Below are positions 48,444 to 60,624 of a DNA stretch of 64,000 bases, piece by piece. This DNA is from Adiantum capillus-veneris (taxonomy: Eukaryota > Streptophyta > Polypodiopsida > Polypodiales > Pteridaceae). Each line of letters starts with the position of its first letter. Position 1 is the stretch's first letter. The stretch spans positions 7,343,997 through 7,407,996 of the forward strand of contig CM043964.1 of NCBI GenBank assembly GCA_014529385.2. The letters run 5' to 3'. Under the pieces are notes generated by a model. That model was not told the DNA's origin. It did no database searches and was given only the letters and a program-made list of their open reading frames with translations. The position numbers and the translations under genes were made by a program.

Positions 48444-50273
48444 ATGTACCTCTCGACAACGACGAGATAGAGGAGGATTAGATAGAAAAATATTTTGTCC
48501 AAACTTTCGCAAACTCCCAATGTGGCACAATGTATATACAAGTATTTACTTTTTATTCTAATTTTTTTAAATAGTTTATCTTCTGCATTTCAAATTGTCA
48601 AGGTAAAGTCAATTCAATTTCAATTCTTTGGTATTTTTTATACTCTTCCAAAAAACAATTGATGTTTCATTGTTTTATGCACGTAAAAAATAAAGGTGCT
48701 CATTTGGGCCACCCAAAATTGGGTGGTCCAAATGAGCACCTTTATTTTCTAATTAGCCTGTAGCGGCAATAAGTGCGGTAATAAACGCAGCAACTGGCGC
48801 GATAATAGCAGAAGGTATATACCCGGGACTATTACCGTGCTTATTGTTGAGAGACCACTACCGCGTCCATAGCCGCGGTTATTGCCGCCCCCGCAAATTT
48901 TTCTCTCCTTTTTCCTTTGTTTTTCAGCGGCAATGCTAGTAGTTATAGACAAATCCTCTTATAGTGACATACGGATGGTGTGGATAGTGATGGTTTCTTA
49001 TTACATGCTTATACCTCCCATGCTAGAGGGGGTGATTTCGATCCAGTACCAGTTATGCCAGAGATTGAGGTAACTACCTATTTGCTTCAATTTTTTGATC
49101 TCCTATCAATCCATGATACATGTGGTTATATGGTATGTTACAAAGATGTGATCAACGTGTTTATGAAGGATTTGAAGCCATTTGATCCAGGAGAACAAGG
49201 TAGTCTGTACGGTCTATGGCAATTGACCTACTTACCGTATGATCCCGGTGGTGTTCATCATGCTTATAGATTATCAAAGGATATTTACAGGCTTTGCAAT
49301 GCATTATGTAATGGAATTATCCTTTTAACTTGAGTTGGAGTGGAAAGTGAATAACATATTGAGCATTTCCTTGAGCATTCCTTTGTGTGTAGATGTAGAT
49401 TGAGAAAGAAAGTGCTTGGATGGAGAGAGAAACACTAACACATTACTTCATTAACATGGCATAAACAATACTTGTAAAAGAGAGTGAGAGTTTAGAGAAA
49501 TTGACACCAATAGATGACCAGATTAGTTGGATCCGGTCCCCCTTCCAATAGGCATTTGTATTATAGATTCTTCCATGATGAAATACTTGTTTACAATACA
49601 ACTGATTGTGTTCCTTGAGACCTTCTTGATGAGGTGAAGATGGCAAGCTTCACTCACCAAGTGTTAGCATAACAACAATAAACATGATTAGTATGACTTG
49701 GAAAATGCCCAACCTCAATCCCAAGACCTCAAACACCATGAAAGGTGAGGAGAGCTGGGGCAGGGAGTGATAAAGAATAGAGAAGTAGAAGTAGTTTTAC
49801 GAGAAATAAATAACCCCTTGCACATATTCACTCATAGATCTTGTAGCATAGCTTAGCATAGTGATAAGGGAGATTAGAGATATTGATAAGCAAGCATAAG
49901 CATTCTCTTGTGTGGATTTGCATCCATAGCCAAGAGCTTGTGGTAGTAGGCACTCAACTTCTCAAGCTTGGAGAAGGAGATGGAGTTCTTGCTTGACAAG
50001 AGTGTGTGAAGGGAAGAATGAGAGTGAGAGAGCTCATGGGATGCTCAAATGAGAGAGAGAGAGAGCTAGCTAGGTCGACCCCCTTCCCTAGGCTTTCCTT
50101 GAAGCTTATTGGGCCATGTAGCCCTCTAGCCAATGAGAGCTTGGCTCCTTTTGGGGCAAGATGTGTAGTCTCTTGACAAGTTTCCTTCTTTCTCTCTTGT
50201 GAGGTTAAGCTAGCACCCCCCTTGCTTAAGCACAACCCTTGTTGAAGCAAGCTGCCCCGTTGCCTGCTTGAGC
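48444..50273. repeat. Duplicated block, copy 2, right part
   Basis: Homologous to 34490-36260. A plus-strand open frame, 48980-49333, ends LPYDPGGVHHAYRLSKD and resembles the FDPGG-type tail seen in the LARD interior (VFDPGGSYMM) and again at about 50800, so the block may itself be old LTR-element DNA. Confidence 0.8.
48689..48746. repeat. 58-bp hairpin insertion (MITE-like)
   Basis: Two 28-base arms beginning AATAAAGGTGCTCATTTGG pair with one mismatch around an AA loop. The sequence is absent from block copy 1 at about 34720, so it arrived after the copies separated or was deleted there. Confidence 0.8.
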
Positions 50274-52074
50274 AATAAGAGTATGGGTTCTTGGTGAGGT
50301 GCATACTTACTTCACACATGCCTCCTTTGTAGGGCTCGCCCCCCTCTTTGTAGCAAGATATTTGATCTTGGTAAGAAGGCAAGCCCCCTGCTTAAGCATA
50401 GCCCTAGCTTAAGCAAGATGCCCCCTTGTCTGCTTGGACCTTAGTGACTAAAGAGTAAAAATTAAAGACTATGACTTAAGGATCTTAACACTTATCCTTG
50501 GAGGATTTAATGAAGACAACCCTAAGGTCTTTTGCTCCATTGGTTAACCTTGGTCTTTAATAGATCTTTTCTCATATGGGCCCCTTTACCATTGGCCCCG
50601 TGCTGAAATAGGTCTATAAGCACATCTATATCTTAACCCTTGTTCCCTTTTATTCTGCCACATTAAGTGATCAGTTTAATATGAAAAAATCATTTGGTTT
50701 GGTTAGATATTAGATTTTACGACACATTATGTTTTTTTGGATAGGTGTGTTTCAATGATGGAAAGTTTTTGACTTTTCCTTTCGATCCTGGAGGATATTG
50801 CAGTGGAGTTCCCTTTGATCCAAGGGGAAGATATACAAGTGCAGATTGAGGTTTTAAGAGGATGCAGTTGTTTTTTTGGAGCAATTTTTTTATTATTGGT
50901 TTTAGCTATGCGGAGAAGTTTTTTGGAGTTTGTGGGTTTGTGGTCAGCACAGTCTCATGGCTAAATTTCATTCAAGTTTTTTGAGCAATTGAGATACCTT
51001 TCATCTCTCGAGTTGTTATCGAGAAGAATGCCAAGAAGATGATGAGATGTATTTGCTAGAAGATGCTTCTGGCAATACTTTTGCTTACAAATATTAATAA
51101 CTTAAAGACAGTTGGCACATGCCGGAGGATGTGTAGGTTCAGAGGGGGTGGATGTCGTGATGCTCTACCTCCAAAATGTGAAGCTCGATCAGGACATGAT
51201 TTTTGGATATTATCATTACTCAAGCAGATTCATCACGATCTTGAAGATATGCTTGGTATAGCAGTAGACAAAATGTATATCAAAGGTGGTGTGCTTTGAG
51301 AAGTAGATCGATGTTTAAAGTACTTTTTGGTCAAAAGGTATTCCAAGAGAGAGCCATGGGATGAGTTTTTTCTTTCACCAACAAAGCGTTTGGAGAGTAG
51401 AATGCGTCTGATAATTCTTTTGGTTGATATGTAAGCCAAGTAGAGTACCTTTTGCAATGACTTATGTATCAAAATGCATTGACTGCGGTAGAAGCCAACA
51501 TAATGTCAGCAAGTGAAGGCAGAGAGCGAGGTCTGTGGAGTTGAAGGGCGCCGAGGAGCATCATGAAGAGGGCAGTGACCACGAGGTGAGAGGAATGCTT
51601 TAAAGGGCAAGGTCATGAGGATGAGTTTGGGGCTCTGTGTAAATGACCACTTATGGTATGAAGCTATCAGTAATATAAGCAAGGCTTGATAGTAATATCG
51701 AGGAGGCAGTGATATAGAAAAAAAAAGTGCAAAGTCAATTGTATACAGCGTCATGGAACAAGATTTTCAAGCAAGCGTGTGATAAGCACGCACGAGCAGG
51801 AGGCTGGAGTTTCTTCATCTATGGTGAAGGCAAAGATTGAGAAAACAACGCCGAGGCCTCGTCCGTGGCAGCTGCATCAAGTTATTTTTTTTGTATTCAG
51901 ATTCTAGTTCATCTAAGTAAGTTAATTCAAGGTATACAAGGTGTTCTTTTGTGTTATAATCTCTTGAGATGTGCATCTTTCTCCCATTGTTTCCCAGAGT
52001 GAGCTGCCCGGTGCTGACACTGATCAACTCTCGAACATAAATTATCCCAACAATATATATAAATGCTCGACGAA
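50274..52074. other. Unassigned repeat-like DNA
   Basis: 50230-50430 contains GCTTAAGCA-CCCTTG words twice, a local duplication. Near 50770-50850 a plus frame reads FPFDPGGYCSGVPFDPRG, similar to LTR-element interiors. The remainder holds no protein I recognise; frames are short. Confidence 0.4.
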
Positions 52075-52512
52075 AAAAACCTCCTAGTGAGGGAAAAATG
52101 CCCCAGTGATCCTATGTGTGTTCACACACATCACTACCACATGTGTATGGTCACAAATGCCCCATGAAAGTGATGTGGTGAACGAGAGCTATCATATAGA
52201 GTATACTAGAGTGCCATGCCTTGAGGACATGATCAATCCACAAAGGGGAGTAAGCCCAAAGATTTGCGGAATGCTTTGAACTTTTCACAAGACAATGCCT
52301 TTGTGAATAGATATGCAAGGTCGCCTTGTGTTGGCACATAAGCCAAGCTCATCTTTCTTGCTGAGAAGCTCTCCATAACATAGTGGTAATGCACCTCAAT
52401 GTTCTTTCTACAAGCATGAAAAGCTGGGTTCCTTGCAATTGTCAATGCACTCTGACTGTTACTATAGATAGTGTTGGCAATGTCTTGTCCAACACACAAA
52501 TCAGCCATAAGG
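52075..52512 (-). mobile_element. Copia fragment: RNase H end and LTR start
   Basis: The minus strand reads HLMADLCVGQDIANTIYSN to KSLGLLPFVD, matching the last 100 residues of the copia element at 12827, followed at about 52156 by an LTR start (TGTGACCATACACATGTGG) that decays after about 80 bases. Several substitutions show it is an older relative of the same family. It is truncated on the right exactly where the LTR of the next gypsy element begins. Confidence 0.9.
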
Positions 52513-53731
52513 TGTTGATGGAGCAAAAGACGCACTGCGACACACCCAAACAACTCAACACCACATAAGGAATTTATCTAAATTCCAACACACACACTCC
52601 ACCACTCAAGAGATCAATAAGAATACTACCCACAAGCTCAATTTAAACTCCAAATAGCTCGACCTACAATCCCTTGCCTGCATGCAGTCACTACAAGGTG
52701 ATTTGCGTTGATCAGCACTTGAAATCACACTTGATGGTGACCAAAATACACACAAAAACCCCTAAAAATTTCAAAAAATCCAGCCACAAAAGGCCTCTCT
52801 CAAACCATTTCAAAGCCTTCACCTAACTCCACTCTATTGGACTCTTTGGAGTAGTGCCAACCCTAATGGCATCGATACAGTGTCACATAGTCTTGCAGAA
52901 AGCCGCACCTTCTTCCATCAATTCCTTGCACACACACCTCCGTGGAACCCTCAAAACATACATGGACTCTCTCAAGTGTAAAATTGAAGAAAGAAAGCTC
53001 TCATTCACTCCTCCACACACTTGAAAACAGGACGCGAACGCGATGGGACTGCACTAGACCACCTGTAGGAACCCTGATTCCTCCCACACAGACAGGTGAA
53101 AGTGCCGAGTATTGGCTTCCAAATTTTTCCTACATACTGAGCACTCATACAACCGTGACTGATGTGGAAATTTGAAGCCTTTTCACAGTTTTTTTGACCA
53201 TTTTTGGCCCAATTTTGGTCAATTTTGACCCCTGGCCGACATTTTTCGTGGGAAAACCCCAAATGGACTCCAAAATTCCTAAAATTTTGTACGCTTGATC
53301 CTTGATACCAAAAGCCCTTTTCCACATCCCCACATTCCATTTTTGACCACTTCTAGTGCGGTGCAGGCATGACCACAGATCAGGCACCATAAATAGAGAG
53401 TTACTGCATGTGTCAAACTTTTCGGGCAGGATGAGAGTGCCCACACTTCCCACTTAAATTATTTAAATTCTATAAATCTCAAACATATTCCCTAGAGCCA
53501 AAAGAATCCACTGAGAACTATATCCAAGGCCCCGATACCCTATCGAGGCATGTACATGTGCCCGACTGCTGGCATGCGAACCTGACTATTCACAATGTGT
53601 ACACGTTGCATCTTTTAAAAACTTGATATCACTTTGCAAATCTCCCAAATGCACGTATTTACATATTTTTTTACATATGACCATGCATATACACGCTTCT
53701 TTGTATATGCCAAAAGCGGTCTATCATCATT
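52513..53731 (-). repeat. Probable 3' LTR of the second gypsy element
   Basis: The left edge TGTTGATGG abuts the broken copia fragment. The right edge, read on the minus strand, is GGGTGGGCA|ATGATG, a purine tract and LTR start like those of the LARD-like element. There is no second LTR to confirm the ends. Confidence 0.5.
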
Positions 53732-53879
53732 GCCCACCCTCTAGGTAGAGAATTTATGCTCAACCAAGAGAATATTTACATTTGGAACCACATCCCTCGC
53801 AAAATATTTCTTTAATCTATAACTATTTATTCTATAGTGAAAAAATTCCCCTGAAAATTTTTCCAACTCATATGAGCAT

Positions 53880-54933
53880 TTAGGAAATACATGCTTCACT
53901 GTACGGACCCAACCATTTGTCCCTCAACTTCTTTTGAAAAGTAAAATCCAAGCGAGAATCATACTTCATCACCAGATCTCTCTCTTTAATCTCTTTCTCT
54001 GGCAGTCTCTTACTCATTTTCTCCATCCTTATCGCTGCTTGTTGAAGATAATAATCATTGGCTTTCTCTCTATTCATTTGCAACAACAACTCTAGATAAA
54101 TAATTCTTTCCTCCAGCTTGTCATTATGCGAACTTTGCATTCTGCACAGCAACTTCAAGGCATCCAACTGCACTTCTATGGGCATAAGATCTTCCTTTCC
54201 ATAAACAAGATCATAGGGTGTAAACTATGTTAACACTCTATACACAGTTCTATAAGCCAACAAACACTTTTCCAAGTCCAAGTCCCACTCTTTAGAATGC
54301 TCTCTAGCATACTTTGATAGCGCGTTCACAATTTGACCATTGCAATTTTCAAAGAAACCCGTTGCATTGTGGGTAGTAAGGAGAAGAATTCCTATACAGA
54401 ATTTTCAATTTCTCTATGAGAGAAGCAACAAGTTTTCCCCTAAACCCTGGTCCACGATCAGAAATGATAACCATAGGAACTCCAAACATGCACCACACCT
54501 GTTCATGCAAAAAAGAGGCCACTCTTCCTGCTGCTACATCTTTTATCGCTCTTGCTTCCACCCATTTTGTCAAGCAGTCCACAACCACAAAGATATACCT
54601 TTTTCTATTGTTGGTCCTTGGCATTGGACCTACAACATCCACACCCCATTTTGCAAATGCATCAAAAGACATTATAGCTTTTTGAGACTCATCCAAAAGC
54701 TTTCAATTTTCAAACACTTGGCATTCATGACATGACTTGCACCAAAAATAAGCATCTCTCATCATATAGGGCCAACAATAGGCTACTCTCAAAATACAAA
54801 ATACAACGTGATCCTTGCCTTGATGGTCTATTTCTTCATGGCAGTGCTCCAAAATCAAGCCTATCTCTTCTTTGTATGGCACTTTTCTCAAACTTCTATC
54901 CTTGCTATAAAGCACGAGATCCTCACCTACCAA
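53880..54933 (-). pseudogene. Gypsy 2 integrase
   Basis: 54703-54933 holds the His-Cys part (LILEHCHEEIDHQG, WCKSCHECQVF). 54349-54696 holds the core: WGVDVVGPMPRTN (first Asp), VVDCLTKWVEARAI, ISDRGPGFRGKL (second Asp) and YYPQCNG. The terminal part, 53880-54185, has a coiled coil and RLDFTFQKKLRDKWLGPY, the usual integrase C-terminal end. Stops at 54696 and around 54190 interrupt it. Confidence 0.85.
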
Positions 54934-56041
54934 TGTTTAGTTTCTTGATTTTGGAACTATTCTTTTATGCCGAACCTTTGACATGCCCTCTGGAAATTGC
55001 ACTTTACCAAGAAATACTTCTACATCTTGGAATGATTCCCTTCCTGCATACAAGGCTTCCTTGACCTTTTAAGGAGCTACCAAGGCATCCAACTTGTCCC
55101 TAGCCAACTCATCAGCTTCTTTATTCTGCAATCATGAGGAACATGCTAAATGGTATCTTCTCAAACTCATGCAAAAGCTTCTTGATACCATAGAACCACT
55201 TCTTCAAATTGTCTTTCTTAACATTCCACAAACGAAGCAACTGATTCATCACTAGCAATGCATCCCCTTTTTGCAATGACCATCTTCAATCCACACTCAA
55301 CACACTGCTTCAACCCAATGAAAAGCGTGAGATACTCGGCCTCATTGTAACTTTTAGTTTCATGAAGATTGTAAGCTCTAGAAAAGATTACATCCCTAGG
55401 TTCTTAATGACTACCCCACCACTTGTCTTTTGAAGAACTTTCTTGTATGCACCATCAAACATCATTGTATATGCAACCGTAATATCTAGCTCCTCTTCAT
55501 GATCATTCTTGTCAACCCTTGGGTAAGATGGAAGCTCCCTTCCCTAGTGTACCACTATGTCCGCCAAGTGAGCTTTAACAGAATGATCTACTTCAAAATC
55601 AAACTCATACTCTTGAAGATCCAAAGTACACTTTAATATGCGCTTGCTAGGCTTCAAATGTTGTACTACATCCGGCAAAAGTTTTCATGTGGTGAGCACA
55701 TAGAACTTTTGGGGCAACAAATAGGTTTTGAACTTGCGATAAGCAAGAACTAAGGCAAACACCCACCACTCCATTTCTATGTAGGAGAACTCACTTACAT
55801 TCTCCTCTTGCTCTCAAAAATAGACAAGCTTGAAGTTCCTTCCCTGCTTTTGTAAAAGAACCGACCCAGATTCTACTGACCCCACACTATTAGATATATG
55901 GAAAATCTATTGCAAGTCGAGAGGACTCAATGTTATTATAGCACACAATACCTCCTTGATACCATCAAAATCCTATTGCATGTCTTCATTGCACTCAAAC
56001 CTTTAAATTATTTGACTCAATTTCTGGAGAGGATACACATA
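54934..56041 (-). pseudogene. Gypsy 2 RNase H and linker relic
   Basis: This interval lies between integrase and reverse transcriptase. Short minus-strand frames carry remnants only, broken by many stops. It is assigned by position rather than by a clear motif. Confidence 0.4.
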
Positions 56042-56923
56042 TTAACATAGAATCCAAAAAGAATGTGACAAGTACCTGAGCTTATGCACAAATGATGCCA
56101 AATCCTTTGTGTTGTTGGGCAGATCCATAAGCAACAAAGCCTTAACTTTCTTTGGATCGTCTTCTATTCTATTTTGGAAAACCACATGTCCTAGCAAATG
56201 GACTCTAAACATGAACAAACTTACACTTCTTTTGGTTGAGTTTCCCACCCTCTTGTTGAAGCCTTTCAAAACTCAATCTCAGTTTCTCCAAATGTGTGAC
56301 CCTAGAGCTATAATATCCAATGTCATCCATGAAAACTCAAATGAACTTACCCAAGTATGGACTAAACACTCTATTCATCCATCCTTGGAAGGTAGCATAT
56401 GCATTAACCATTCCAAAAGTCATTCTTTTGTAGGCAAAACAACCCCAAGGACTAATGAAGGTCATCTTCAATCGATCTTCATGAATTGCTATCAAGATTT
56501 GAAAGTAGCCAGAAAATCCATCCATGATTGAGTAACGTTCATGACCTGCAACCTGATTGAGGATTTCATATAGGAAGGGTAGTGGATAATGATTCCTTTT
56601 TGTGGCATAATTTAAAGGTTTGAAATCAACACATATACTAAATCTTCCGTTCTTCTTGGGCATAATAACAACTGGAGAGACCTATTCGGACTTCTCCACT
56701 TGAAAGATGAAATCTACTTCAAAAGCTTTGTCACCTCTTCACGAAGTGCCCTCTCATGAATGACCCCCAACCTCCTAAGCTTTTGAACCTTTGGTCTGGC
56801 ACCTTCTTTTAGATTGATTCTATGCTTGACCCCTATAGCTCCTTGCAACTCTGTATATTCAGTGGAAAATAGCTTTGGAAAGTTTGTGAACATGTCTTCA
56901 TACTCCTTTTCTTTCTCTATCAA
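56042..56923 (-). pseudogene. Gypsy 2 reverse transcriptase
   Basis: 56337-56663: MPKKNGRFSICVDFKPLN, RYSIMDGFSGYFQI (catalytic Asp present) and MTFGMVNAYATFQ. Beyond an in-frame stop the box reads FMDDIGYYSS near 56320-56345, so both Asp remain. 56042-56269 continues with LLGHVVFQNRIEDDPKK. Upstream, 56714-56923 is the linker with GVKHRINLKEGARP. Confidence 0.85.
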
Positions 56924-56926
56924 CTC

Positions 56927-57658
56927 CTATACTAGCATGCTCCTTGCATTCACTTTGGCAGGCTCTACAACTGATTTTGTATTATTATTCTCCTCCTTGA
57001 CCTTCACCTCATGCATCAATGCTTCCATTTTGCCACTTGTCCCAAAAAGATCAGGACATAATTGCATCAAGCCTTCCTCTGCACTTTCTTCTGATGATGT
57101 AGACAAAGTATCACTATCGTATGACGTAATTTTTGTCAAATTTGTATCTTGCATCTCCAATAGGGATTGTGTACGGCTCTCATGTGTCTTCATGTTGTAG
57201 ACAATGGTCCTTCCTTTCTCTTGGTCGGTGATGGTGATCAAGCCCATGCCCCAATCCTGCTTAGCACCAAGGGTTATAAGCCATTGCCTCCCTAAAATGA
57301 TTGGATAATCATTCTCACCCGCTTGCATCACATAGCAATCAACCAAGCAATCAATCCCCATGACTTTTATCTTCACATATTTAGCTATCCCAAGACACAT
57401 TGCCTTTTTGTGGTTGGCCATCCTCATACAGATTGAAGCATTCACTGACGTATTGACTCCTACTTCCTTCATGATAGTCTCAGTCATGACACACACCTGA
57501 GCACCACCATCCACATATGCTTGCACTTCTGTCTTCTTTCCCAACATAGCTTCACCTATTAGCACCATATCCATCGGGTGACCAACCTTCAAGGAATACA
57601 CCATGCTTTGATTCTTTTCCTTTTGGAAGGAAGCCGCATACTCACACACTTGGTCCAC
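56927..57658 (-). pseudogene. Gypsy 2 protease region
   Basis: A long frame with VQAYVDGGAQVCVMTETIM, where the active-site triplet reads DGG rather than DSG/DTG, then CYVMQAGENDYPIILGRQWL, the conserved flap/ILGR region. Plant Tat-like elements have this wording. Reading continues into an acidic linker. Confidence 0.8.
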
Positions 57659-58081
57659 TGCCTCCTCAATTTAGCATTCAAAGCCACCAACTCACCAAAA
57701 TATATATTTGCCTTTTGATTTCATATGTTGTCAAAATTATCATAGTCTTCAACACCTTGGCCAAGGGGGTAGTCCTTTGGAACTATTTTCCTTCGTTGTT
57801 GCCTCTTGCTACTCTCTGGTTTGTCTTCTACCTTAGCGTTTCCTTTCCTTGCTTATTTTTCCCTCTTTTATTTTGTATCTTTCTCCCTATCATGCAGGCC
57901 TAGCTCTCTTATTGGCCAAAACATACACATCTTGATGCTCAAGGGTAATGATGTTATTAATAGCCCTACCTTGTCCATTTGCAAGGTACAATTGTGGTTG
58001 TTGCTGTGGCGGTGGTGCTTCTAGTGCCCGCTCTTGATGATTTTCTTATATTCTCCCTTGGCCACGTCCATATAAGAGGTA

Positions 58082-58889
58082 TTACCCTCCTCTCTCTCTT
58101 GGTGGTTCAGGAAAATCATGGGTGTAGTGACCCTCTTCATCACAATTGTAGCATCTGCCTTGTAGCCTCCGTCCCCTACCTCTCCCGGCTGGCCGCTCCT
58201 CTCTTTGGTTTCCATTCATTATGTTAATTCTTAACTCTTGCAATTGACCAGCAAGATCATGCAAAATGCGGGCCATAACAAGATCCGGACCATGAACCAC
58301 TCGCTCCAGTTTATTTTCCACTGCCACAGGGACCATTGGTTGCACCACAACTGCCTTAGCATGTATCATGCCCTGCTCCCACCTTCTCTTGATTCTTGAT
58401 CTTGGCCTCGGCAATTTCCACATCTCTTTCCAACGTAGCAGGATCCTCTTGATTGACCTTCTCCTTTACACTTGGATGGAGACTGTCCATAAACTGATGC
58501 ACTTTAAAGAAATCCCGTGGAGATACTTGGGATGCCGCCTCTAATTGCACCCAAAGTCCTTTGAAGTGTTGCAAAAACTCTTTAAAATTAGCATGAACAT
58601 CTTGCTACAAACCTCTCAACTTTGTCGTTGTTTCTGTTGCAATTACCTTATTTCCAAACCTGTCAAAAATTTCCTGCTTCACATGCTCCTATGGTTGCTT
58701 TTTGTCTTCCTCTAAGCCTTCCAACCACTCACGAGATTCTCCTTTGAGTGCAAGAGGAAATACATGAATCTTTGCTTCATCATTCACAATATGCATACCA
58801 AGCGTATGTGTAAGGACATGGATCCTATGGGCAAGGCCACTGGCACGGCTGGGCATGTGTACGCTGGGGGGAAGGCTATAAGATAGCAC
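58082..58889 (-). pseudogene. Gypsy 2 GAG, broken
   Basis: AHRIHVLTHTLGMHIVNDEAK and REWLEGLEEDK are followed by stops, then FKGLWVQLEAASQVSPRDFF and KEKVNQEDPATLERDVEIAEA. The zinc knuckle reads CYNCDEEGHYTHDF, with Phe at the fourth ligand. The N-terminus is truncated at about 58830. Confidence 0.8.
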
Positions 58890-59168
58890 GGCTAGGTGGA
58901 GACTAGCACACGCATTACCAGGTCCGCTCTTTCACTGGGATCCGAGCTATTTTTTGGGAGGAGGTAAAAATCGGGTTTCATGTGCGTGCAAAGTTCTGCT
59001 TCTCTATGGGCAAGGCCACAGAGTGTGTACGCTAGGGGGAGGCTATAAGATAGCACGGTTGGGTGGAGACTAGCACATGCATTACCACCGCCCTTTCACT
59101 GGTATCTGAGCTATTTTTGGGAGGAGGCAAAAAGTGGTTTGCATGTGGGTGCGATGTTCTGCTTCTCT
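58825..59168. repeat. Tandem duplication containing two primer-site-like words
   Basis: CTATGGGCAAGGCCAC starts at about 58825 and 59006, and both copies run to GTTCTGCTTCTCT. Each holds TTTCAC followed by TGGGATCCGAGC (about 58939) or TGGTATCTGAGC (about 59100), one or a few changes from the initiator Met primer site. It is probably the LTR/primer-site region of the plus-strand gypsy element that follows. Confidence 0.6.
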
Positions 59169-59758
59169 CCCACGCTCCGCTGATAGAGAGATCACCCATC
59201 TACACCATCCACAGTGAACGTCTAAGGCGGGAGACCAAGGCAAACTCGATGGCACCGAGGCTCCAAAGGCTTCCATTGGCGCCGTTGGCTCCGCGTGTAG
59301 GAAGGCCTGCTTAACCCTTGCATGAAGGAGGGTTGAACCCACCCCATGAGGGTAAGAGGCCAACACTTTACCATCAAGCAATTGACCCTTGTTGTGTGTA
59401 TCAAAGAAAGATAGCATACTTGTGTTGAAAGGAAATCCAGAAGGAAAGGAAAAGCAAGGAAGTAGCTTCACACTTCCTTTTCACTTCTTAGAGAAAGGCA
59501 AGTTTTTCTCTAAACATTCTTTTTTCCTCAAGGAGGTAGCTTCCAAGTGAACAAAAGCCATCACAAAAACAATGGGTTTTTGTGAACAATCAGCAAAGAT
59601 GCTCTTACAACGAACGACAAGTGAACCACTCAAATTCCCGCAAGGCAAGGTTCACATGCAACAAATATCGCGGAGCATACAAAACACAAAGAATTCAATT
59701 TCACAAGGTACAAGTTGTTGTTTTTTTTTTTCTCTCTTTGCATTAGTGTGTGTTTACC
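59169..59758. other. Probable leader of the third gypsy element
   Basis: No coding feature recognised. It ends in TTTACC and the GAG start codon at 59759. Confidence 0.4.
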
Positions 59759-60334
59759 ATGGCCAGTGAGGATATCCCACCTACATACACATTTGATTTT
59801 GAGCACGTAGATCAAAATCAGGGCACCATGGGTACGGCTGACAATAATATGCATGATGAGGATGATCTAGGAGATCATGGCCTTGTAGATATGGTTGCTT
59901 TCAAGACTTTGGAACATCGCTAAAGTGTACTTGAAAGCAACCTCTCTGCACTCAATGCAAATGTTACCAATCTTACAGAGTTACTTGCCAAATTTATGAA
60001 TTCACAGATGACTCAAGGAGCCACAAGTGGCAATGTTCAAGGGAACCAAGCTCCCACAACTCAAGGAGTCCAAGAGACAAGTGCTGTAGAATATGCAGAA
60101 GGTAGCAATGCATTACTTAAGAATATCACCATTCCTAAGTTTCACGAGGAAGAGCGTGATCGCAACAAGGATGCGATCAATACGTCTTTACACAAATGGA
60201 GTGATATTCATAGATTTAGACACACCCCGGATATAAAGACGGTTGTGGAAACAAGTCTATCTCTTAAAGGCAAGGGATGTAAGTGGTGGATGACATTTCC
60301 AATAGATGATCGTCCTCCATCTTGGGCTGCATTT

Positions 60335-60339
60335 CAAGC
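60335..60339. repeat. Target-site duplication CAAGC, left copy
   Basis: CAAGC precedes the left LTR and recurs at 61987-61991. Confidence 0.95.
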
Positions 60340-60607
60340 TGTTGGGTATGCAAGACCTTATGCGTCTAGCCTGTGGGAAACTCCCTCTATAGCATGCAGA
60401 TCAGCTTTAGTTGCAAGTCAAGTTATGCATGGAAAAGTTTTACTATTTATAATGTAAGGTATTTATACACAAATTATTATCAATCATAGCGTTGTTGTGC
60501 TTCTACTGTATCAAGTCTCTCCTCTCTGCTCCATCTCGCTCTCATTCTGCATAACTTCTCTCACCATGTTCCCTTCTCGGTGGCACCCACCATAAGTGGT
60601 CTCAACA
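60340..60607 (+). repeat. TRIM 5' LTR
   Basis: Starts TGTTGGGTATGCAAG and ends GGTCTCAACA. Confidence 0.95.
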
Positions 60608-60609
60608 CG

Positions 60610-60624
60610 TGGTATCAGAGCCTG
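60610..60624 (+). promoter_or_regulatory. TRIM primer binding site
   Basis: TGGTATCAGAGCCTG, complementary to the 3' end of initiator Met tRNA, two bases after the LTR. Confidence 0.93.

Larger units (their letters stand above)
52513..58830 (-). mobile_element. Second Ty3/gypsy element (Tat-like), degenerate
   Basis: A minus-strand element: 3' LTR at about 52513-53731, purine tract, then integrase, RNase H relics, reverse transcriptase, protease and GAG up to about 58830, where GAG is cut by a tandem repeat and the next element. The integrase wording (DAYFWCKSCHECQ, SDRGPGFRGKLVA) resembles the Tat group. Many stops split it. The 5' LTR is missing. Confidence 0.8.
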
